In this document: one piece after another, positions 37,322 to 46,090 of the stretch
Numbering within the stretch: position 1 is the first letter of the stretch
Layout of the letters: every line of letters begins with the position of its first letter
Assembly (NCBI GenBank): GCA_947476925.1
Contig: CANJSF010000005.1
Location: 100,946 to 164,945, forward strand
Reading direction: 5' to 3'
DNA: 64,000 bases
Source of the DNA: Rhodospirillaceae bacterium
Lineage (GTDB): Bacteria; Pseudomonadota; Alphaproteobacteria; Rhodospirillales; Rhodospirillaceae
The notes under the pieces: model-generated
Databases searched by the model: none
Told to the model about the DNA's origin: nothing
The model's input: only the letters and a program-made list of their open reading frames with translations
Made by a program: the position numbers and the translations under genes

Positions 37322-37945
37322 TTAGGCTGCGGGCGAAGAGGTGGTAGCCGGAACGGAGTAATTAAACACCGCAGCAGCAAGCGTGGTTGCGTGGTCTCGT
37401 ACATCGGCGGGCCAGGCCGCCACAAGGGCATTAAAATTGTCGGCCTGACCGACAGCCAGTGCCTGGGTCGCCTCGACAAAATTTGGCAAGTTGCGTGCGA
37501 CAGCAGCCATAAACCGGGTGGCAGCTTGCACTGCTGAGCGAACGTCGTCTTTGGGGGCGTTGCTTCGGCTGGCGTGATCGACGAGTTTTCGTAGGGTCAC
37601 GGAAGCACCGCCGGGCTGCTCGTTCAGCCAATCCCAATGTGCTGGCAGAAGCGTGATCTCACGCGGCACAACGCCAAGCTTCGGTCGGCCTCGTCCGCGC
37701 GGGACCGGCGCGGGAGTCGGTACCGCGGCGGCTGCTGGGGAAAGGCGAGCCAAAACATCGGCAGGGGTTCCCCGCAAGTCGAGTTCGACAGGCTCGCTGG
37801 TCGCCGCATGAAGGACCACGACGGGCCCCGGCACCCCCTCGTCGACAGCCACTTTTACTTTCAGGGCGACATAGGCCAACGAGCCCAACGCGATGCGTTG
37901 GGAGCCATCGAATGCAATAAAGCTGATCTTAGGCTTGCTGATCAT
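37322..37945 (-). CDS. DUF2239 family protein
   Basis: 207 residues. The N-terminal FIAFDGSQRIALGSLAYVALKVKVA and the central RGRGRPKLGVVPREITLLPAHWDWL, an Arg-rich basic segment followed by a helix, fit DUF2239. The C-terminal part is helical (AAVARNLPNFVEATQALAVG). The basic RGRGRPK segment could be an AT-hook-like DNA contact. The promoter has a strong palindrome, so autoregulation is possible. It precedes the MATE gene, which it may control. This is inferred only from context. Confidence 0.85.
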   Translation of the reverse strand: MISKPKISFIAFDGSQRIALGSLAYVALKVKVAVDEGVPGPVVVLHAATSEPVELDLRGTPADVLARLSPAAAAVPTPAPVPRGRGRPKLGVVPREITLLPAHWDWLNEQPGGASVTLRKLVDHASRSNAPKDDVRSAVQAATRFMAAVARNLPNFVEATQALAVGQADNFNALVAAWPADVRDHATTLAAAVFNYSVPATTSSPAA

Positions 37946-37956
37946 TTAGGCGTACT

Positions 37957-37974
37957 ATTATACCCGGGTATAAT
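37957..37974. promoter_or_regulatory. 18-base perfect palindrome upstream of the DUF2239 gene
   Basis: ATTATACCCGGGTATAAT, centred 20 bases upstream of the start. A partial copy, ATTATACGGGTAAT, lies at 37987-38000. The palindrome contains a TATAAT on each strand, so it can be both a -10 element and an operator. Confidence 0.55.
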
Positions 37975-38093
37975 TCGCGATTTATTATTATACGGGTAAT
38001 ATTAGATATTGGAAAGTCGGACTGCGCTCCCCTTGGTTCCCGCAATCCACAGCCCTCCCGCCCCCTGAGTTCCTAGGAAAACCGCCAATTTTC

Positions 38094-38277
38094 TTGACTT
38101 TTTTTTGGCATTTGCTCATTTATCGATCTGCCATCGACGTTTTGGCTTGCTTGAGTAGGCTATCCCGACCCGCCTTCGCGCGCCCGGGCTCCCGCTGACC
38201 GCAATACCAAAAATTCGAGAGGACGCCGCCGTCACCTGCGGGTGAGGAGGTATTCCAATATCTACAAGGAGAACGAC
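38094..38277 (+). promoter_or_regulatory. Candidate promoter and long 5' leader of cspA
   Basis: TTGACT at 38094 is a fair -35 element, and the -10 is poor (TTTATC near 38119). The leader of roughly 150 bases is in line with the long folded 5' regions of cold-shock mRNAs. The start is preceded by AAGGAGAACGAC. Confidence 0.35.
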
Positions 38278-38481
38278 ATGGCTACCGGTACTGTGAAATG
38301 GTTCAACAAAGTTAAGGGTTTCGGATTCATCCAACCGTCAGATGGCGGCAAGGACGTGTTCGTGCACATTACGGCCGTCGAGCGCGCCGGAATGGACACC
38401 CTCAACGAGGGCCAGAAGGTCAGCTACGAACTGATGACGGAGCGCGGTAAAACGGCAGCGACCAACTTAAAGGCCGCCTAA
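38278..38481 (+). CDS. cspA: Cold-shock protein, CspA family
   Basis: 67 residues starting [20 protein letters not shown]. It has the RNP1 (KGFGFI) and RNP2 (VFVHI) motifs of the cold-shock domain, which bind single-stranded RNA or DNA. AAGGAG precedes the ATG 38278. A UUCG-loop terminator follows. The long leader suggests post-transcriptional regulation by temperature. The family may include members induced at stationary phase instead. Confidence 0.95.
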   Translation: MATGTVKWFNKVKGFGFIQPSDGGKDVFVHITAVERAGMDTLNEGQKVSYELMTERGKTAATNLKAA

Positions 38482-38507
38482 CTAACGTCGAACCGAGTTT
38501 TTGAATT

Positions 38508-38540
38508 CGGCGGCTTCTTCGGAAGCCGCCGTTTTCTTTT
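38508..38540 (+). terminator. Terminator of cspA with UUCG tetraloop
   Basis: A 10-bp stem CGGCGGCTTC / GAAGCCGCCG with loop TTCG, followed by TTTTCTTTT. A textbook intrinsic terminator. Confidence 0.93.
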
Positions 38541-38570
38541 GGACCACCCGCAAGATACTGTGACGATAAC

Positions 38571-39737
38571 ATGCTCATCTCGGCCCTCGACGATTTCATG
38601 AAAAAAGAATCAGCCGCCGGAGCGTTGCTGGTGATGGCGGCCGCGTTAGCCATTGCGGTGGCGAACTCTCCGATGGCCGACCTTTATACCGGCCTTTTGG
38701 GCCTACCAATCTCCGTCACCGTGGGCGACCTTGCCATAAACAAGCCGATGGTCCTTTGGATCAACGACGGGCTTATGGCCTGGTTCTTTTTGCTGATCGG
38801 GCTTGAAATCAAGCGCGAGGTGATCGAGGGCGAATTATCGACGCGCCAAAAAGCAACCCTGCCTATCGCTGCCGCCCTGGGCGGCATGATCGGACCAGCG
38901 CTGATTTACATTGGCGTGAATGGCGATGATGCCGCCACGATGCGCGGCTGGGCCATCCCCACGGCAACCGATATCGCCTTTGCCTTGGGCGTCATCGCCT
39001 TGCTGGGCAAGCGCGTACCCGCCTCGCTTAAAGTTTTCCTCACAGCACTGGCCATCATCGATGACCTTGGCGCGATTATCATTATTGCGATTTTCTACAC
39101 GGCAGATTTGTCTGGGGTTGCTCTGGCGGTTGCGGCTTTCGCAATCGCCATTCTGGTTGCGCTCAACCGTTTTGGCGTACGCCGCACCGACATTTACATC
39201 GGCATCGGCATCATCTTGTGGGTCGCGGTCCTGAAATCGGGCGTTCATGCGACATTGGCGGGCGTTGTCACGGCTTTTGCCATTCCGCTGGCGCGCGATG
39301 CCACTCGGTTTTCGCCGCTCGAACACATGGAGCATAAACTACATGGGTGGGTGACGTATTTCATTTTACCATTGTTCGCATTTGCTAACGCGGGCGTGAG
39401 CCTCGGCGCTGCAAATATGACGGCCTTAACCTCTCCGATCACGCAAGGTATTGGGCTGGGCTTGTTCGTGGGCAAGCAAATCGGCGTGATGGCCGCCGTC
39501 GGCTTGTGCCTGATGCTCGGCATTGCGCAACGACCGACTGGGGCAAACTTGCTGCAAATTTATGGCGTGGCTATTTTGACCGGAATTGGATTCACAATGA
39601 GCTTGTTTATCGGCGATCTGGCCTTCACCGATACCGCCCTGATTACGTTGGTTAAACTTGGCGTTTTGTCGGGTTCGTTGGCATCGGCCGCGGTCGGCTA
39701 TCTAATCCTGCATTATGCAGGGAGGCCTTCGACCTAA
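38571..39737 (+). CDS. nhaA: Sodium/proton antiporter NhaA
   Basis: 388 residues, about 12 membrane helices. Diagnostic segments: ATDIAFALGVIALLGKRVP, ALAIIDDLGAIIIIAIFY with the two essential Asp, and HATLAGVVTAFAIP. It exchanges sodium for protons for pH and salt homeostasis in the inner membrane. It lies 30 bases after the cspA terminator, so it has its own promoter. An ATG early in the opening matches the family start. Confidence 0.95.
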   Translation: MLISALDDFMKKESAAGALLVMAAALAIAVANSPMADLYTGLLGLPISVTVGDLAINKPMVLWINDGLMAWFFLLIGLEIKREVIEGELSTRQKATLPIAAALGGMIGPALIYIGVNGDDAATMRGWAIPTATDIAFALGVIALLGKRVPASLKVFLTALAIIDDLGAIIIIAIFYTADLSGVALAVAAFAIAILVALNRFGVRRTDIYIGIGIILWVAVLKSGVHATLAGVVTAFAIPLARDATRFSPLEHMEHKLHGWVTYFILPLFAFANAGVSLGAANMTALTSPITQGIGLGLFVGKQIGVMAAVGLCLMLGIAQRPTGANLLQIYGVAILTGIGFTMSLFIGDLAFTDTALITLVKLGVLSGSLASAAVGYLILHYAGRPST

Positions 39738-39839
39738 GTTCGACTCCGGGCCTCCGGGTAGCGGTCAACGTCAACTTCGCGCTCCCCTTCTGGAAGGCTC
39801 GCCGCAAGAATGGACATGTCCAGCTGGGGGAGAGGGCGG

Positions 39840-40673
39840 ATGCAAGCCACCGAGACAAACATTGATCGACGCGACCTGTTCACGGGGTTGGCGCTGGCCG
39901 GGTTGGGATTGACGGCAATACCCAGCGTCGCTGAAGCAAAAAGCGCCGACCTGCCACTGAATACTCCGGAAGAAAACTTACGCGCCATCGTGCGGGTCTC
40001 TGCCAGCCTTAAAGAAGTGGATTGCCCCTGGTATTACAACGGCACGATTTACGGCATCGTTGGCGAAGAACAGCCGCGCCCGTTGTACACATTCACCGGC
40101 ATGGAAATGTACCGGATGATTCATGTTGCTGCCGACGAATACGAAATGATTGGCAACACCGTCACATTCTTCCGCGACCTGGAGACCAACGCGTTTCTGT
40201 ACGACTACAAGAACCCCTACACCGGCGCGACGAACAAAGTGGAAGCCGCCGTGCAAGGCGGCAAAGCGGGCCGCGGCTTTGAATACTCGGTGCGCGGCAT
40301 TCGGCCCAAAATGTTCAAAGACAAATTCGCCGACCAACCCCTTAAAATGTGGTGGACGGCCGCAGGCGATTATATATGGCTGCACGACAGCACCGTGTAT
40401 CCGCCGGGCATGCAAGCCCCGCGCATGCAGCGCAAAACCAATTTCATCCGCCGCGATCAGGTCCTTGATCCCAAGGTCGATAGCCTAGCCGCCATGTTTA
40501 CCGCCGCGGTGTTTATGCCATGGCCGAAATGGATGGAGATGGGCGACAAGCCCGGCCACATTATGTGGCACGCATCAGGTGCGAAGTTGAAATCTGTGGC
40601 CGACATTCCAGACGAACACCGGATGCGCGCCATGAAAGAATACCCCGAGCGCATGACACTCGCGCCGACATGA
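39840..40673 (+). CDS. DUF1838 family protein with RR leader, copy 2
   Basis: 277 residues. ATG 39840 has GGGGGAGAGGGCGG upstream, and an ATG ten codons earlier has none. The leader (IDRRDLFTGLALAGLGLTAI, cut near AEA) has twin arginines. The mature part has WYYNGTIYGIVGEEQ, FFRDLETNAFLYDYKNPYTG and a Trp-rich segment TAAGDYIWLHDST. The fold is unknown. It shows the same motif order as the copies at 15892 and 40705, and precedes the latter by 31 bases. Confidence 0.8.
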   Translation: MQATETNIDRRDLFTGLALAGLGLTAIPSVAEAKSADLPLNTPEENLRAIVRVSASLKEVDCPWYYNGTIYGIVGEEQPRPLYTFTGMEMYRMIHVAADEYEMIGNTVTFFRDLETNAFLYDYKNPYTGATNKVEAAVQGGKAGRGFEYSVRGIRPKMFKDKFADQPLKMWWTAAGDYIWLHDSTVYPPGMQAPRMQRKTNFIRRDQVLDPKVDSLAAMFTAAVFMPWPKWMEMGDKPGHIMWHASGAKLKSVADIPDEHRMRAMKEYPERMTLAPT

Positions 40674-40704
40674 ACCAACCGTCGCTTTTTGCAGGAGCAA
40701 CCTC

Positions 40705-41673
40705 ATGATGTTTTCAAGTGTGATTGACGCGATGACCAACCGCCGCGACGCCATTCGCGCCATGGCCGGTGGCTCCACAGTTGCCGCAGGAATGGCCATG
40801 ATGGGCAGCCTGCCAGCACAAGCTGCCAAAGCCAAACGCGTGCCTGTAGACTTCAAAGACCCCGCGCAAAATTTGAAGGCCTTCATCAAGATCACAGGGG
40901 ATCTTGATCCAACCAAAACGTCGGTTGGATGGTTCGGCGGCACGATTTACGGCAATCGCGGCGTTGAGGCGCTCAAACCACTCGTGGGCGTGCAAGGCGT
41001 CGGCATGATGCGCATCAAACCGATGGGCGACAATGTGTACCATGTGTTCAATCGTGAATTTGCCACCTACACAGACTTGAAAACCGGCGAAATCATGGAG
41101 ACATGGAAGAACCCCTACACCGAGGAAACGGTTGAGGTTGTACCGATCAAAAACATGATCGTGAATGCAAAAGTATCCCCCATCATCGAGCAAGATTTCG
41201 ATGGCCATAAGGTCACGTTCCCCTTTGCACCGCCCTGGATTACGCAAACCGACAAAGCATTCTCACTGTTGGAAATTCACGCCGCATTCCCCAACCCGAT
41301 GAAGCCCGACGCATGGCCGCGCGAGTCCGCGGGGCCCATCAATCGCACGAGCGAAATGTTCCAACGCATGTGCAACTTAGAAGACCTTGAGCGCGACGAT
41401 GTGAGTGCAGCTAACTATGTCGGCACATGGACGCGCGTTGGACCCTGGCTGCCGTGGATGCTGATGGGACAAGCCGATGGTCATATCTTGTATCGCAGTT
41501 TCATGAACCGGACCGGTAAGGTCGAGAACCTGCCGCCAAAACTGCTGGCCTACATGGAAAAGAAATATCCGGATTTCCTCAAGGCACCGGGCGATGAAAC
41601 TTGGGGCAAACCCAACGACAGCTCATTCACGGTTTACATGAGCCAGAATAAACCGAAGCCGCCGAAAGCATAA
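40705..41673 (+). CDS. DUF1838 family protein with RR leader, copy 3
   Basis: 322 residues. GGAGCAACC precedes the ATG. The leader has NRRDAIRAMAGGSTVAAGMA and cuts near AQA. The mature part has VGWFGGTIYGNRG, YTDLKTGEIMETWKNPYTEE, and a Trp-rich second half. It follows copy 2 closely and appears to be in one operon. An insertion near the middle makes it longer than copy 2. No function can be assigned. Export is expected by Tat. Confidence 0.8.
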   Translation: MMFSSVIDAMTNRRDAIRAMAGGSTVAAGMAMMGSLPAQAAKAKRVPVDFKDPAQNLKAFIKITGDLDPTKTSVGWFGGTIYGNRGVEALKPLVGVQGVGMMRIKPMGDNVYHVFNREFATYTDLKTGEIMETWKNPYTEETVEVVPIKNMIVNAKVSPIIEQDFDGHKVTFPFAPPWITQTDKAFSLLEIHAAFPNPMKPDAWPRESAGPINRTSEMFQRMCNLEDLERDDVSAANYVGTWTRVGPWLPWMLMGQADGHILYRSFMNRTGKVENLPPKLLAYMEKKYPDFLKAPGDETWGKPNDSSFTVYMSQNKPKPPKA

Positions 41674-41725
41674 GGAACTGGCGCGCTGGCCCGGTGAGCT
41701 GATCACACAGGTGGATGCAAAAAAC

Positions 41726-42172
41726 CTAATTTTGCGCCGAGCTCGGTGGAACACCGCGCCGGGTGCAAATCCAGATGGCAACTGGGATCATGATGGCGGC
41801 GACAATCAATGGCAGCGTCCAGGAGTGACGCATGGCGATTAGAATCGCCATGCTGATTGCCATCACAACCACCGCTGAAATTTTGGCACGCACCGGAATC
41901 ACCCGATGCAAGTGCCACGCCTGTAGACTGGGCCCAAATTTTGGGTGATCCCAAAGCCAAAGCTTTAAGCGATCAGAACTGCGTGAGAACGCCCACAGCG
42001 CGATGATCAGGAAGACCGTCGTCGGCAAACCTGGAACAAAGACGCCCAAAATCCCCAAGGCGGTGGACAGCAAACCTAACGCCATAAAGAACGGACACAT
42101 CCATTTCGGCGTGGCTTTGGCAGCCGGTGGCGGCACAGTTTGTGTCGGCGCAGAGGGCACTGTCTCAGTCAT
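41726..42172 (-). CDS. DUF454 (YbaN-like) membrane protein
   Basis: 148 residues. A Pro-rich start (PSAPTQTVPPPAAKATPKW) is followed by the DUF454 core: FMALGLLSTALGILGVFVPGLPTTVFLIIALWAFSRSSDRL, then WLWDHPKFGPSLQAW. It has three or four membrane helices. The role of the family is unknown. It points leftwards, convergent with the DUF1838 pair, and is followed by the Rieske gene at 42248 upstream on the same strand by 75 bases. Confidence 0.88.
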   Translation of the reverse strand: MTETVPSAPTQTVPPPAAKATPKWMCPFFMALGLLSTALGILGVFVPGLPTTVFLIIALWAFSRSSDRLKLWLWDHPKFGPSLQAWHLHRVIPVRAKISAVVVMAISMAILIAMRHSWTLPLIVAAIMIPVAIWICTRRGVPPSSAQN

Positions 42173-42247
42173 ATGCTGAATTTAGCCCAAACTACGCCAT
42201 GCGCGCACCCCCCTTTTGCGGAGAGGTGACATGCCTAATTTACAATG

Positions 42248-43375
42248 CTACTCGGCGGCCTGCTTTGTAACACCAACCTGAACCACGGGCGCGGCATCCG
42301 TCACCCAGCCTTTTATTTCGCGCCGGGCGGGGCACGGAATGGCGAAAACTGATTTGCCTGCTTCGCGTTCAATAGCGTCGATGTCGACACGCCACCCTTT
42401 GGCGTTCCATTCTTTGGTGTACTGGCGATAACGCACAATGGCCTTATCCGCAGGCATCAGCACTTCTTTAGTGTTGGTGACCGGCGGAATGGCAGGCTCA
42501 ATCGCTTCCAACACAACAACATCTTGCTCCTGGATCACGCGCTGGCGCTTGTTAATCGCCTCATCATGCTCGGCGCCCTGCAGAGCATTGCGCATATTGA
42601 TGAGATACCCCTTCGTTTGCGTGCGCGAGATAGGCGTGCGGAAAGTGTATTGATGAAACCAATTGGTCGGCGACATGTGAATTTGGGTCCAGGTTTGGTG
42701 GGGACCCACATGCCCTGCACCAGCCTCGAGATCGCCGCCAAAGTTGCGAAGCTTCGCCATCGTTTCGTCTTTGAGCGGCGGCGCTTTGAAGATCATCATG
42801 AAGCCGCAGCCATCGGGCACTTCATCGAGTTTATAATCAGGCACAGCATAGGTTTCTTTTTCGCCCGAGTAGCCGTGCGTAGGATGGACAAATTCGTTGT
42901 GCGCGGGGTCTAGCGTATTTTCAACTGCGCGCTCGTAGCTTGCGTTGTAATCGTTGGTCAGCAGGTTCGGCCACCAGCCCTCATTGCCCCACTCTGGGAT
43001 ATCCATGATTGCCGGGCGCTCGTGCTCGGGCGCATCGCCCAGGAAGCAAAACACGAGGCCATATTTTTCCTGCGTCGGGTAGCTATCGATGCGGGTGCGT
43101 GCCGGAATTTTGCCATCCTTGCCGATGGAAGGAATTTTTACGCACTCGCCAGCACCATTAAATTGCCACCCATGGTATGGGCACTCAACGCGGTCGCCTT
43201 TGAGCTTGCCGCCCGCCAAATTGCCGCCCCGGTGAGTGCAAACATTGTGCAAGCAATGAACTTTGCCGGTGCTATCGCGAAAGACGACAAAATTCTGCCC
43301 CAGCATTTTGACTTTTACGGGCTTGTCGGCGATCTCACTGGATTGCGCGGCGGCATACCAAAAGTTCATATACAT
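42248..43375 (-). CDS. Rieske non-heme iron oxygenase, copy 4
   Basis: 375 residues from ATG 43375, with a GGAAGGAAG ribosome site. Rieske ligands in NVCTHRGGNLAGGK and VECPYHGWQFNGAGEC. The catalytic motif is ENTLDPAHNEFVHPTHG, the same variant as copy 2. The substrate-domain segment (DGCGFMMIFKAPPLKDETMAKL) differs from the other copies, so the substrate may differ. It ends AAE. It is divergent from the PhyH dioxygenase gene, and follows the DUF454 gene in position only. Confidence 0.92.
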   Translation of the reverse strand: MYMNFWYAAAQSSEIADKPVKVKMLGQNFVVFRDSTGKVHCLHNVCTHRGGNLAGGKLKGDRVECPYHGWQFNGAGECVKIPSIGKDGKIPARTRIDSYPTQEKYGLVFCFLGDAPEHERPAIMDIPEWGNEGWWPNLLTNDYNASYERAVENTLDPAHNEFVHPTHGYSGEKETYAVPDYKLDEVPDGCGFMMIFKAPPLKDETMAKLRNFGGDLEAGAGHVGPHQTWTQIHMSPTNWFHQYTFRTPISRTQTKGYLINMRNALQGAEHDEAINKRQRVIQEQDVVVLEAIEPAIPPVTNTKEVLMPADKAIVRYRQYTKEWNAKGWRVDIDAIEREAGKSVFAIPCPARREIKGWVTDAAPVVQVGVTKQAAE

Positions 43376-43448
43376 GGGCAGCTTCCTTCCACACTGAAGA
43401 AAGGGATTTATAAACACCGAGCGCAACCCGCGCCCATGAGATTCCTTG

Positions 43449-43492
43449 GTTGTTCGATCAGCGGTTAAGGCCAGTAATCAATTGCGAACAAC
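43449..43492. promoter_or_regulatory. Inverted repeat in the Rieske/PhyH divergent promoter
   Basis: GTTGTTCG (43449-43456) and CGAACAAC (43485-43492), perfect 8-base arms 28 bases apart. It could bind a regulator of both genes. Confidence 0.3.
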
Positions 43493-43550
43493 ATCGGCGC
43501 GAGCCACTATCGCCACATCGCCCTACCGCGCGCATTCAATGAGCTGAACG

Positions 43551-44396
43551 ATGCACCCCAAGGTTAATCAGGCCGTTATCGATAGTTACCATGACATCGG
43601 TGTGGCCCACATTAAGGCGGCCGTTTCGGCGCAATGGGTGGCAGATATGACTCGCGTGCTGGATGGCGCCATTGCCGATTTGAGAGCGAAGAATTACGCA
43701 AATCTCCCGTCGACAATACTGGGGCCAGCCGAGTTTGAGGACCACGATGGCTACATTCGCCTCATCAAGCTGTACTGGCACGACGCCAACATGCGCAAGG
43801 TTGTGGAGCAAAGTGATTGCCCCGAGATTGTCGCTGATGTCATTGGCGCAGATTCGATGCAGCCATGGATTGACGGTACGTTCATTAAGGAAGGCCGCGA
43901 TCCGCAAACGGCAACGCCGTGGCACAATGACGAATGTTTATTTCCGCTGCGCGGCGAGCACAGCCCCTCGATGTGGATTGCGCTGACCGATGTGGACCAC
44001 GACAACGCGCCACTGCAAACACTGGCCGCCTCGAACAAAGATAAGCACCGCTATGTTAGCTCTTGGGCCAAAGGCGGCGTGCAGCCTCCTCCAAATTTTC
44101 ATCCCTGGAGCGAGCTGCTCGAGCGTGTGAATACGCCGGGCGCCGACATTCGCGTCTGGCCAGCAAAAGCTGGCGACATGATCGTGCTACACCCCAAAAC
44201 CATCCATGCGTCGTTGCCCCGCACCACACAGAAAGACGGCCGGCGCATTGGTTTTTCATTGCGCTGGATCGGCAGCGATATTCGCTACGAGCACAACCCC
44301 ACCGCTCGGACCCCACCTTTCCAAGGCTTAGCTGGTATCAAGGAAGGCGAGCCCATTCCTGAGTCGGTGCTGCCTATTGTTTGGCGGCGCACCTAA
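43551..44396 (+). CDS. Phytanoyl-CoA dioxygenase (PhyH)-family Fe(II)/2OG oxygenase
   Basis: 281 residues. The facial triad is His125 and Asp127 in TPWHNDECLF, and distal His219 in LHPKTIHAS. The sequence contains the PhyH-type SMWIALTDVDHDNAPLQTLAAS and an Arg near the end (RRIGFSLRWIGSD) fitting 2-oxoglutarate. It should hydroxylate a small molecule, using 2OG and oxygen. It is divergent from Rieske copy 4. The start ATG has a weak ribosome site. Confidence 0.9.
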   Translation: MHPKVNQAVIDSYHDIGVAHIKAAVSAQWVADMTRVLDGAIADLRAKNYANLPSTILGPAEFEDHDGYIRLIKLYWHDANMRKVVEQSDCPEIVADVIGADSMQPWIDGTFIKEGRDPQTATPWHNDECLFPLRGEHSPSMWIALTDVDHDNAPLQTLAASNKDKHRYVSSWAKGGVQPPPNFHPWSELLERVNTPGADIRVWPAKAGDMIVLHPKTIHASLPRTTQKDGRRIGFSLRWIGSDIRYEHNPTARTPPFQGLAGIKEGEPIPESVLPIVWRRT

Positions 44397-44476
44397 CCAC
44401 CGACCGCCTTGAAATTGGAGAGCCGGCAGCTTTCCATCTGCCGCTTGCAGGAGACGCCATAAGGCATCGAGCTGAT

Positions 44477-45121
44477 CTAGCCTGGATTCTTCGCGCTGAG
44501 CATGTGCGTTTTCATTTGCGCCTCAGCCCATTGTGAATCATGGACCTCGAACGCCGCGATCAATTCGCGGTGGTGCCAACAACTTCGGTGCAAGTGCGAT
44601 TCAATGGTGTGCTGGTATCGCTTCATCAGCGCCAACTGAATTTGCAACAACGGGCGCAGCAAATCGCACAGGCGCGGCGAGTCGGCTTGTTCCAGAATGA
44701 CATCGTGAAATTGGTTGTTGATATCTGAGAAGATCTGCGCCGCATGCGGCCCGCCTTTCGACACAACATCTTCCATCTGCGTCGCGTAACGTTTGAGGTC
44801 AGCGATTGCCGCCTGCGTGATGCGCGTGGCGGCGCGCGCGGCAGCATAGCTTTCAAACTGGGCGCGGAGCTCGAAGCATTCTTCGACCTCGTCCTCAGTA
44901 AACGCACGCACCCTGGCGCGCTTGTTGCCTTCCGCTAAGACAAGCCCTTCGCTTTGGAGACGGCCCAGGGCATCGCGCACGGGCGTGCGGCTCACGCCGA
45001 TCTCGGCGGCCAGATCTTGTTCGATCAAGAATGCACCGGCAGCAAGGTCACCTTGGACGATTTGGTGGCGGATATAGTCGTAGGCGCGGGCGGCGGCACT
45101 TTGTGAGGTTGAGCGAGGCAT
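44477..45121 (-). CDS. GntR/FadR-type transcriptional regulator (FCD domain)
   Basis: 214 residues. The N-terminal winged helix is ARAYDYIRHQIVQGDLAAGAFLIEQDLAAEIGVSRTPVRDALGRLQSEGLV, followed by an FCD ligand domain (EVEECFELRAQFESYAA; HHRELIAAFEVHDSQWAEAQMKTHM) with metal-binding His. It likely represses the divergent hydrolase/LLM operon until an organic acid is bound. An inverted repeat lies in the shared promoter. Confidence 0.92.
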   Translation of the reverse strand: MPRSTSQSAAARAYDYIRHQIVQGDLAAGAFLIEQDLAAEIGVSRTPVRDALGRLQSEGLVLAEGNKRARVRAFTEDEVEECFELRAQFESYAAARAATRITQAAIADLKRYATQMEDVVSKGGPHAAQIFSDINNQFHDVILEQADSPRLCDLLRPLLQIQLALMKRYQHTIESHLHRSCWHHRELIAAFEVHDSQWAEAQMKTHMLSAKNPG

Positions 45122-45183
45122 AGGCAGGCGGCTAACCGTGCTTTGGTTGGGGCGGAGAAGCTATGTCCTTGATTCTGCACGAT

Positions 45184-45254
45184 TGCATACAGAAGCGGCA
45201 GCACAACTGTTTAATACGAGATAAATACAAGCTAGTCTACCATTTCTGTATACA
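45184..45254. promoter_or_regulatory. Candidate GntR operator pair in the divergent promoter
   Basis: TGCATACAGAA at 45184-45194 and its near inverse TTCTGTATACA at 45244-45254 (10 of 11 bases match as inverted repeat). The right arm contains the palindrome TGTATACA. This fits a FadR-type site between divergent starts. Confidence 0.45.
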
Positions 45255-45277
45255 CTTTTGGGGATTGTGGGAAAGCC

Positions 45278-46090
45278 ATGGCCGCACTGACCAAAGCCGT
45301 TGTCGAGATTTCGGGCTGTAAAACCACCCTCCGGCGCGGCGGGCCACAGGGGCAAAGTGCCCCCACCTTGCTCTATCTTCATGGCGCGGGGGGCTCGGGA
45401 AATGTGTTGCGCTTTGCCGAACAACTGGCGGAGCGCTTCGACGTGATCTTGCCCGATCATCCGGGCTTCGGAGAAAGCGATTTGCCGGGCTGGCTGGATA
45501 ACATCCACGATGCAGCCTACTTCTATCTTGACCTCCTGAAACACCTGAACTTGCGCGACGTGCACGTCGTCGGCTCATCGCTGGGCGGCTGGATCGCGAT
45601 GGAAATTGCCGTGCGCTCCACCGAGCGCATCAAAAGTTTGGTGTTGTCGGGTGCTGCGGGCCTCAACAGCAAAGTCGCGCGGCGCGGCGACATTTTTATG
45701 TGGGAGCCGAGCCAACGCATCCGCAACATGATTGTCGATCAGTCGCTCGCCGACAAAATCCTGAGCATTAAGCCAACCGATGAGCAAGCCGCCATTGCCG
45801 TGAAGAACGAATTCGCCACGGCACGGCTGGCGTGGGAGCCGCGCTTCTTTGATCCACATTTGCACAAGTGGCTGCATCGCATTGATGTGCCGGTGCAGAT
45901 TGTGTGGGGTGATGCTGATAAAGTGTTCCCCCTGCCCTTTGGCGAACAACTGCAACGCCACTTGCCGGGCTCTGCACTCACCGTCATTCCCAAATGTGGG
46001 CACCTGCCGCACGTGGAACAGGCCGACCGCTTCAAGGCCATCATCACTGGCTTTATCGATAGCCTCGTCGGCAGGGGAGCCGCCGCATGA
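45278..46090 (+). CDS. Alpha/beta hydrolase of a catabolic operon
   Basis: 270 residues, no leader. The catalytic triad is Ser101 in VVGSSLGG, Asp in VWGDADKVF and His in CGHLPHVEQ. LLYLHGAGGSGN forms the oxyanion loop. It resembles carbon-carbon or ester hydrolases used in ring-cleavage pathways. It overlaps the LLM oxidoreductase gene by four bases, so the two products probably act in sequence. It is divergent from and probably controlled by the GntR regulator. Confidence 0.9.
   Translation: MAALTKAVVEISGCKTTLRRGGPQGQSAPTLLYLHGAGGSGNVLRFAEQLAERFDVILPDHPGFGESDLPGWLDNIHDAAYFYLDLLKHLNLRDVHVVGSSLGGWIAMEIAVRSTERIKSLVLSGAAGLNSKVARRGDIFMWEPSQRIRNMIVDQSLADKILSIKPTDEQAAIAVKNEFATARLAWEPRFFDPHLHKWLHRIDVPVQIVWGDADKVFPLPFGEQLQRHLPGSALTVIPKCGHLPHVEQADRFKAIITGFIDSLVGRGAAA

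Larger units (their letters stand above)
37946..38277. other. Divergent intergenic region between DUF2239 and cspA
   Basis: 332 bases without a supported gene. It holds the DUF2239 palindrome on the left and the long 5' leader of the cold-shock gene on the right. Confidence 0.6.

Noticed and set aside
37987..38000. Second palindrome-like copy near the DUF2239 promoter as an independent operator
   Set aside because: It is only a partial match and is reported only as an auxiliary to the perfect palindrome.
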